64,000 nt of DNA from Rhizoclosmatium globosum (taxonomy: Eukaryota; Chytridiomycota; Chytridiomycetes; Chytridiales; Chytriomycetaceae): positions 1 to 64,000 of the forward strand of contig MCGO01000180.1 in NCBI GenBank assembly GCA_002104985.1, in the 5' to 3' direction. Positions 56,988 to 64,000 of this stretch are shown piece by piece (the first letter of the stretch is position 1; every line of letters begins with the position of its first letter). Under the pieces are notes generated by a model. It did no database searches, was not told the DNA's origin, and saw only the letters and a program-made list of their open reading frames with translations. A program made the translations under genes and the position numbers.

Positions 56988-57043
56988 GGGAGAGCGTAAG
57001 ACTGAAGATCTTAAGGTAGCGTGTTCGATCCACGCAGGCGGCA
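56988..57043 (+). pseudogene. 3' fragment of tRNA-Phe split by the element (copy 1)
   Basis: Starts GGGAGAGCG and runs to the normal 3' end, with intact anticodon and T arms (B box) but no acceptor 5' strand or A box. It is followed by an intact tRNA-Ala. Confidence 0.95.
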
Positions 57044-57050
57044 TACGTTT

Positions 57051-57123
57051 GGGGATCTAGCTCAAATGGTAGAGCGCTCGCTTAGCATGCGAGAGGCACT
57101 GGGATCAATGCCCAGGTTCTCCA
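57051..57123 (+). tRNA. tRNA-Ala (AGC), unit after element copy 1
   Basis: Identical to the unit 1 gene. Its upstream partner is a broken tRNA-Phe, so whether it is expressed depends on its own internal promoter. Confidence 0.92.
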
Positions 57124-57935
57124 ACTCTTTCTTTATTGTGCGGAACCAGTACCAGTTTCTTGGAGTCATGTATGGAGGTTGCATCTGTGCGAAACAGAGA
57201 GGAGGAGTGTGGTTGTTGCAGCTTTTGGTTCACAGAGACACATTACAATGAAATAACAAATAATACGCCAGGCTTACACTAAAAGCAAGATCAATCAGGT
57301 CATTAATATTGTTTGGAACAAAAAAATCTTCAAGGAAAATTTTTTTCTCTTCATTTATACGTTTCAGCATTGCACGGCAACATGAAAATTAGAAAGCAAG
57401 GCAGCAGTATGCCAAGAGAAGCAATGGAGGGGAAGCAGAGAAAGAAGGTGGGGGGACAGGGGAGAGCAGAAAAGGAGAGGAGATGAAGTTATTAGTTCTG
57501 GACCTGAATTTTTGTGTCTTTGTGGGGAAAGGCATATATTTTTGTGGGACAAAAGAACAAATAGAAGCACCCAGAGCACTCAAAACTCAATAATGCAGGT
57601 CTGAGAGAATGTTGATAGTAAAGCGAGTGCGTGACTAATGCATTTATTTGTTTTGCAAGTATTACAACTAAAGTAGAAGGATTATAAAAATAGAGTAAGA
57701 AGGCAAGTAGTTGCATCTGAGTCTGTTTGATGCTGGGCGGGGGCATTATTGATTTGGATTGTTGATTGTTGATTCAGAATTGCAATTTTAATCCAGACCT
57801 GGACCTGGATCCAAAACAAGCTCATTTCAGGAATCAATCAATAAAATTGCTCATTTTGTACGCAGTTTGGCTTTATTTGAAGAGGGTGGACACTGTATAA
57901 AAGCTCCTAACATTATTTCCCTGCAAAAGTTAGCA

Positions 57936-57955
57936 GCCGCCTTAGCTCATCTGGG
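57936..57955 (+). pseudogene. 5' fragment of tRNA-Phe split by the element (copy 2)
   Basis: Same 20 nt as at 51265-51284, with the same junction. Confidence 0.95.
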
Positions 57956-60900
57956 GTATTGTTGGAGGGAACGAAATCCGTAGGGGGGAACAATGGGGAG
58001 GATTGGAAAATTTTCGCACAGGATTGCAACCTCACCATCACGCTGTCACCGCCCCAAATCAAGTGCGGGAGCAATGGAAGATGTCGAGCAGATGTTTGGG
58101 GATGTAATAGAAGCGATGGGAGGTGGTGGGAGGGAGAGGTGGATGGATGTTGGTTTGACTGAATCCCACAAGGTTTCCTGTCGACACACAGTTGCCCTCC
58201 TGGGTCCAAATGGCACGAGTGATCCGCCATCAAACTGGAAATGGTATGTAGGAGGAGTTTGGAGGGAACCGGGGGCCTTGGAGCGACGGATCGTGATGGA
58301 AACACTGGCGCACACGATCCCGCCAGAACAGTCGCACAGCTAACTTCCATTGCTCTGATATAGACACTCTCATGAGTTTTTTATCGCACAGTGACCTGCT
58401 CGGTCGTTGATCTCTATATCGCTCGCAGTATACTCGCTGGTCGCAAGTCCTCACCATTTTGTAAAACAAAACAAAACAAATAAAAGCAAATGAATTGGAA
58501 AAGAACTTTACTAAATCATACGAGCAATCTCCCTGCGCTTCTTTCGATCCTCCGCACGCTTTGCGTCAGCGGCAGCCTTCTTCCGACTCTTCACCTCTTC
58601 GTCCACAACATCAAAACCCAAATCAGGTTTCTCAATTTCGCACGGAGCTTTCCCCACCACAGTCAAAGAAAACTTGAGGTAATTTCCAGTGGTTTTGTCT
58701 TTCACCCAGAATTTCTCCTTATTGTTGTAGACAGCTGTGATTCCATCCAAGACTGTAACGGCTTTCCCACTTTCCCGCAAGACTTCCATCGCACAATAGA
58801 CATGAGCCACAACGTTTGTGTAGCGAGTGTACCACTGAACAATTCCAGGATTCGTAGTCTTGTGTCGCCAAACAAGATGGTGCCGTCTATTCATAGTGGG
58901 AAAATAATTGACAGCGGTGGTGTAAACAAGTCGAAGTCGATCGAGATCAGCAGTTTCTCCGAAAGCAGCCAACGTACAAACGGGAACATTGACGTCAGAT
59001 TCAGGCAGTGACTCAGGATCATACGCCTTCCTGTACTTCACAGTGAGAAGACCCCACTCCAAGATTTCAACAAAGTCTGAATCATTGACTGCAGCATCAC
59101 CGGGAATCATAACATCTATCTCAGCAGCCGCTTCATTGACAGGAACAGCAATTTTTTCGACAGTAGCAGGTTCAGCAGCGGGAGCAACAACAACAGTGGC
59201 AGAGACAAGTGTGGGTGACAATGCAGCAGAGTTAGAGGCACCAGTGGAAGCAAGTATCAATTTGTGCAGTGAGTCAATCTTCTCAGACATTTCATTGATC
59301 TGGTTGGACGTATCTTTCTGGGCTTGTTTCAATTCAGTTTGAGATTCCAAGAGAAGGTTCGGCAAAAATTTCGCAAGAGCGCGTCCAACGTCTGCACAAT
59401 CCTCTGCCAGTGTTCTGTCAATCTTGAACGGTGTCTCCTTTCGCAACTCAAGGGCGAGAATTTCCTGTCGCTCAACAATGACGCACACATTTGGAAATCA
59501 TCTGACTGGAATGCAACTGGAAGAAGTTCCCACACCGGAGATACTGAGGTACTGTTGTTAATATACGAGTACAGCAGAGGAGAAACACCTACCAACAACT
59601 CCTGTCTCTTTATCAGGTGCCCAAGGGACCAAATCTTTCTCGAAAACACGAAGAAAGGCTAATCCATAGAAGAAAGCGTCAACGCCGTACTCCCACCAAC
59701 CAAGGACGGCCCACATCGAATCTTCCGAGTACATTTCCTGCTGCAACTCCTCATTGAACCAAGTACACATTGCCTTGCGCTTCTCGGGATCATCCATTGA
59801 AACACGAAACTCCACAACAAGGCCATCAAAAAGCAACGAAGAGAGCGATGTCGGAATAGGAGTCTTCCGGTGGATGGGGATAGATTTTGCTTTCGGGTCA
59901 TGCCAGCCTTGAAACTTCACGATTTCCGGATGTTGTGAGAACTGTGTGTGCAGCAACGCTTAAACCAAATATAAGAGAGCAAAATAGACCTACAGCGTAA
60001 TAGATATCCATCACGTGCTTCTCCATACCAGAGAAATTCCACAGAGACTCCAGCTTGTCTTGGTCAATCCCCATTCGACGCCCACGCTCCGACCACAACG
60101 AGCGAAAGATATGACCAGCTTGGCCTTCCAACTTCATCCCAAACTCGAACAGCACTTTGACAATTTGGTCGCGGAACGTATGGTAGGCTGGTTCAGATTC
60201 CCAGTCAGACACGGCAAAGAAATACATTTTCATCAAGCCAGCAATTCCATGGTGAAATGGGAGTCGGGCCCGCTTTTGTTCTTGTGTCTCAAGATATCCA
60301 TGGAATTCCATCGCCATCTCCAACATTGTCATGAAGATTTGGCACATGAGCGGGTGCTGCGTTTCGGGGATCTGGAAGTATCGACTGTCAAGCTTTCCTT
60401 CTTTTGCAAGTTTTTCCTATGAAATAAGTCAGTCACCATATTTTCGCGAAGTACAAAACATACGGAAGTTTTAGATCCAGTGATCATGAGATTGGACCCA
60501 TAGAGAATGTCTCCATTTTGTTGGGAAGTGGAGCTGATGGCAGAGTCAGATGCTCAGGCACAAGAGCCTTCGAAGAATCGCACACAAGTTTCATGAGTCC
60601 AACTTTCGATAAGTCAATGCTGGTAAGGTCGGAGGATCGGCCACCTGAGTTGAGTTCTGCAATCATGAATCGAATCGCAGTCCAACCAGCGCGACCATGA
60701 ACTCGGTCTGCAACAAACAAGAAACGAAGCATATCCAGAATATTATTGTAGTCAAGTAGCTCGTTCAGTCTTGCAGTCAGTCCTCCGTGAGGATTATATG
60801 ACTGCTTTCTGTGATTGATTCAGATTAGAAAGGAAGTTTACTGCAAAGAACAAGCGAGTTTACTTTTTTACAGTGAGGGCCTTGTGCTCATTTGCAGAAG

Positions 60901-63656
60901 TATGTGTCCGGGCGTGTCGACTGCATTTGTCACTTCCTCGTCCGCCACACCCGTACTCTTCAGAATCAATGTGGGTGTTAAGTGGGCGAAGAATTCGAGC
61001 AATGAAGGCCATTGAGTTGTGGGCTGATTTGATGACAGCCTGATAAGAATTAGACCAAGAACAAGACGAATTAAGTACTCACACTTTTCTTTCCGATATC
61101 TCCATCGAATTCAGCAGCCTGGGACGGGGTCTTGAAAAGGCGATCCAAGAAGAGAGATATTGCGAGAGTGGATGGACAATACCGGTAAGTAGCAAGCATC
61201 TCCGCAACGTCCTCGCCAGCAGTAGCTCTTTCCCTTAAAATGTCACCAACCATGTCCTGTGTAACTTTAGACCAACCATTTCAAGCAAAGAACACGATCA
61301 CTTACACAATAGTAACCATAATATCGAATATGGGAAATCATGGAGCTCATGTTTTCATTACTGGCAACGCACGCGAGGTTCTTTAGTTGGCAGAAAACAC
61401 CTTCTCGTTTGGCAAAGTCATTGCGAAATAGAGGAGCCCAGCCGTCAACGTAGGCAATGGCAAGTTCTTCAACGCATTTATCTCCACGAAAGGCTGCAGG
61501 AATGACGTTGAAGTGCATTTGTGCTTCCAAATCATCAACGACTCTCCCATCAGCCTGTACTCGCACAACTACAGACTTTGTCAGAAAACATCGCAATAAA
61601 CGAACGAGTATCACACACCTTTCTCCTTGATATAGTCCCAGAGTTTGTACATCAGTTCACCCGCATTTTCCCGGTCTTCCTTCTTACGAAAAGCAACCAT
61701 TGGCGATTCACGCTTGAAATCAGGAGGCATTGGTACAGGCCAGTCATTAGGACCCAATGGCGCCTCTCGACGAGCTGGACCGACAGGAGTGCGACCAGTC
61801 GTCGATCGCAAAGTTTTGGCCGGCGGTTCGACTGCATCAATTACGACGCCATCTTGAATGACTAATTCGACTGCGCGCTTAACCCGTGGTCCTTGCTTTC
61901 CTTTTGGTTTCGAAGTTGAAGCGACAGTAGAGTTGGATGTCGTAGGAGTTTGCGGAGACGAGGTCTCAGGAGGAATAGAGGTAGTCGTAGAAGAAGTGGG
62001 GACATTGGTAGTAGTTGTAGGGGAGGCCAGTTCGGCAGCAATGGTAGTCTTCCGTGGAACGAAGTGCTTCGACCCAACAAGTTTGTACTTTTGGCCGTTC
62101 TTTCCGACAGTTCCTGGAGCTGTAAGCACTAAGTTAGATAATGTGGATGTAGTAAATAAACGGACCTTCGGTGTGGTTCTCCTTGCACCTCTTGCACGCA
62201 CGACCGGATTTGTGAGCAACTGAACAAGAGTCCGCGACGTGGACCCCGTGATTGGACAAGATGCACATAGTTGCCTTATTTTCGGTGGTACACGGCTGTT
62301 GACAAGTTACGCACAGCGGTGGCGGCAAAGCGGGGCCGGCTTTCTTCTTTGTCGAAACAGCGGCAGTGACAGCAGACGTGGCCGTTGAGCTCGAGGCGGC
62401 GGAAGGACTCGTGGCAGTTGTAGTGGCAGCGGTGGCGGAAGCAGCACGCGAAGGAGTTTGACGGGTAGTGCGTGGAGGAGGGGGTGGTAGTGGTGGTGGC
62501 AGTGGCGGAAGAGGAGCCGGGGGACGTGGATGGAACGCGCCGAGGTCGTGGCGCCGCGTCCCGGGATGCGTAGACAGGTGAAGCGGGATGGCGCCTTCAC
62601 CTGGGCCAATGGAGGTGCTGTATTATGAATTTTAACACTTGACATTAGATAAATAAATGAAAAACGAAGCCACGTACATTTGATCTTCGCGATTCTCGCG
62701 TCTCGCACGAATGTGTTGTGCGAGCATCATTCGGTACTTATCGGGTCGGGCGATGGACAGGTGGACGCCATTCTCTTCCCAACGGCTCGTGTCAATCCAG
62801 TTCGGATTTCCTGGTGGATTCAGTTGGTGGTCTATCGGAAACGCGTCTGCCTCTGGAAATGCGGGCCCCTCCGAATATCCGGCAGACATGTTGACAGGTG
62901 TAGATGGTTTGGACTTGTTGGAGAAAAACGAGACGGGCACATTGATCTTGGCACGGTGGCATCGACTTTCTGACGTGCAAATAAAAAACCCTTGACTTTC
63001 TCCAATGGTGCGACTGGCGCAACGGCGATGGAGGTGTTGATGGCAGTAGAAACAAGTGATGTAGTGGTATTCTGAATCGCTCTCGTCGCAATCTTCGTCG
63101 CATTCCTGGCAGCGAGTCGCTTTTCTCTTTCCTGATGTAGATTCGCTCTAATGCGTAAGTGATAGATTAGTTGAATGAATCGAAATCGCGTCGAATTCGC
63201 GCGAACAATGAGGTTTGACAGGCAGCGTGCGTAACACCGTGCTTGCTGTTGGATGTGTATGTACCTGAGTGAATAAACGTGAAAATTTGGTTAGATTTGG
63301 TGGTGTTGTGAATGCAAGGAGTGTGGGTGGTGGTGGGGGGAGGGAGGGACGCGGGTGCATCCCTGTCCTGTGGCAGGGTGGTTGGGTGGTGAAAAGCTCA
63401 GGATTTCGATGGTGTCCAGGCGTCACTGGCTGGATTTTGTTTTAGAAAAGGGCTCGCTCTATTTTCTGTGGGGGATTTCAGAGGACGCTGACGCTCATTT
63501 TGGACGGGTGAGGGGATTTGAAAAATGCGCTACGCTCGCCAAATTGTCAGAATTGTCAGAGAACACCCGAGACGTCGCGAAGCGACGGATCGGGGGTTCG
63601 ACCACTCAAAATAGAAAAAATTTTATGTGGGATTTCAACACATCCCTCAATATTAA
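57956..63656 (-). mobile_element. Unclassified 5.7-kb element in tRNA-Phe, copy 2
   Basis: Nearly identical to copy 1 with the same ends and the same tRNA junctions. It is 2 nt shorter because of one missing base near 59491 and one near 60522, both inside the element gene. Confidence 0.8.
58511..63360 (-). pseudogene. Element gene, copy 2, with two 1-nt frameshifts
   Basis: Same 11-exon structure as 51840-56691, shifted by 6669-6671 bp. In exon 11 the stretch for DDFRNVC has lost one base (near 59491), and in exon 8 the stretch for PLPEQNGD has lost one base (near 60522). Each shifts the frame and truncates the product. Either this copy is dead or these are consensus errors in a hard-to-assemble repeat. 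Confidence 0.7.
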
Positions 63657-63712
63657 GGGAGAGCGTAAGACTGAAGATCTTAAGGTAGCGTGTTCGATCC
63701 ACGCAGGCGGCA
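63657..63712 (+). pseudogene. 3' fragment of tRNA-Phe split by the element (copy 2)
   Basis: Same as 56988-57043. Confidence 0.95.
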
Positions 63713-63719
63713 TACGTTT

Positions 63720-63792
63720 GGGGATCTAGCTCAAATGGTAGAGCGCTCGCTTAGCATGCGAGAGGCACTGGGATCAATGCCCAGGTTCTCCA
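63720..63792 (+). tRNA. tRNA-Ala (AGC), last unit in window
   Basis: Identical to the unit 1 gene; the array unit continues to the window edge at 64000. Confidence 0.92.
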
Positions 63793-64000
63793 ACTCTTTC
63801 TTTATTGTGCGGAACCAGTACCAGTTTCTTGGAGTCATGTATGGAGGTTGCATCTGTGCGAAACAGAGAGGAGGAGTGTGGTTGTTGCAGCTTTTGGTTC
63901 ACAGAGACACATTACAATGAAATAACAAATAATACGCCAGGCTTACACTAAAAGCAAGATCAATCAGGTCATTAATATTGTTTGGAACAAAAAAATCTTC

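Larger units (their letters stand above)
51285..63712. repeat. Tandem duplication of element plus tRNA unit, period 6669 bp
   Basis: From 57051 onward the sequence repeats that of the unit before, with the element again at the same base of tRNA-Phe. Element copies differ by only a handful of bases (for example CTTCGCGTC at 51888 against CTTTGCGTC at 58559, and two 1-nt deletions in copy 2), so the duplication copied an already interrupted unit rather than being a second insertion. Confidence 0.92.

Noticed and set aside
47390..64000. Repeated open frames of 64-84 codons in every array unit (for example overlapping tRNA-Phe/tRNA-Ala and the A/G-rich part)
   Set aside because: They overlap the tRNA genes or low-complexity sequence, recur only because the DNA is repeated, and have no start context or family.

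Overview
The window is nuclear DNA of a eukaryote, most likely a zoosporic (chytrid-type) fungus. The evidence is many genes with short introns, mostly 45-60 nt with GTRAGT-like donors and YAG acceptors, plus fungal housekeeping genes (UTP7, RTR1, PRP19, SPT5, kynureninase, pyruvate dehydrogenase E2). There is also a BTG/Tob gene, which is unusual in Dikarya as far as I know, and an RIIa/Dpy-30-type protein of the kind found around flagella. The species call is inference; nothing in the window names it.

Layout: 1-5 kb holds the start of one gene leaving the window and a broken ABCG transporter whose 5' side abuts a 1.9-kb terminal-inverted-repeat element. 5-14 kb carries a secreted beta-propeller protein, EMC10, an MFS exporter, UTP7 and RTR1. 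14-19 kb is a tandem array of five paralogous seven-helix membrane proteins, one of them broken. 19-25 kb holds BTG/Tob, a 0.6-kb MITE directly before PRP19, an F-box/ankyrin-like gene and a universal stress protein. 25-35 kb has two divergently oriented PC-esterase-like paralogues flanking a GPI-type surface protein, two tRNA genes, a degenerate short-chain dehydrogenase and a zinc-finger gene, followed by NTH1. 35-46.5 kb holds phosphoserine phosphatase, PDH E2, kynureninase, SPT5 and an RIIa-domain gene.

The most unusual part is 46.8-64 kb. A 965-bp unit carrying tRNA-Phe(GAA) and tRNA-Ala(AGC), 7 nt apart, is repeated in tandem. In two units the tRNA-Phe is split at its A box by a 5.7-kb element. 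This element has imperfect terminal inverted repeats and one 11-exon gene for a predicted 1434-residue protein with two Cys/His clusters that I cannot assign to any family. The element and its host tRNA unit have been duplicated together with a 6669-bp period, and the array runs off the right edge.

Exon boundaries were set by hand from reading frames, splice consensus and protein continuity. They are most secure for the conserved genes (PRP19, SPT5, UTP7, E2, MFS) and less so for family-less proteins.
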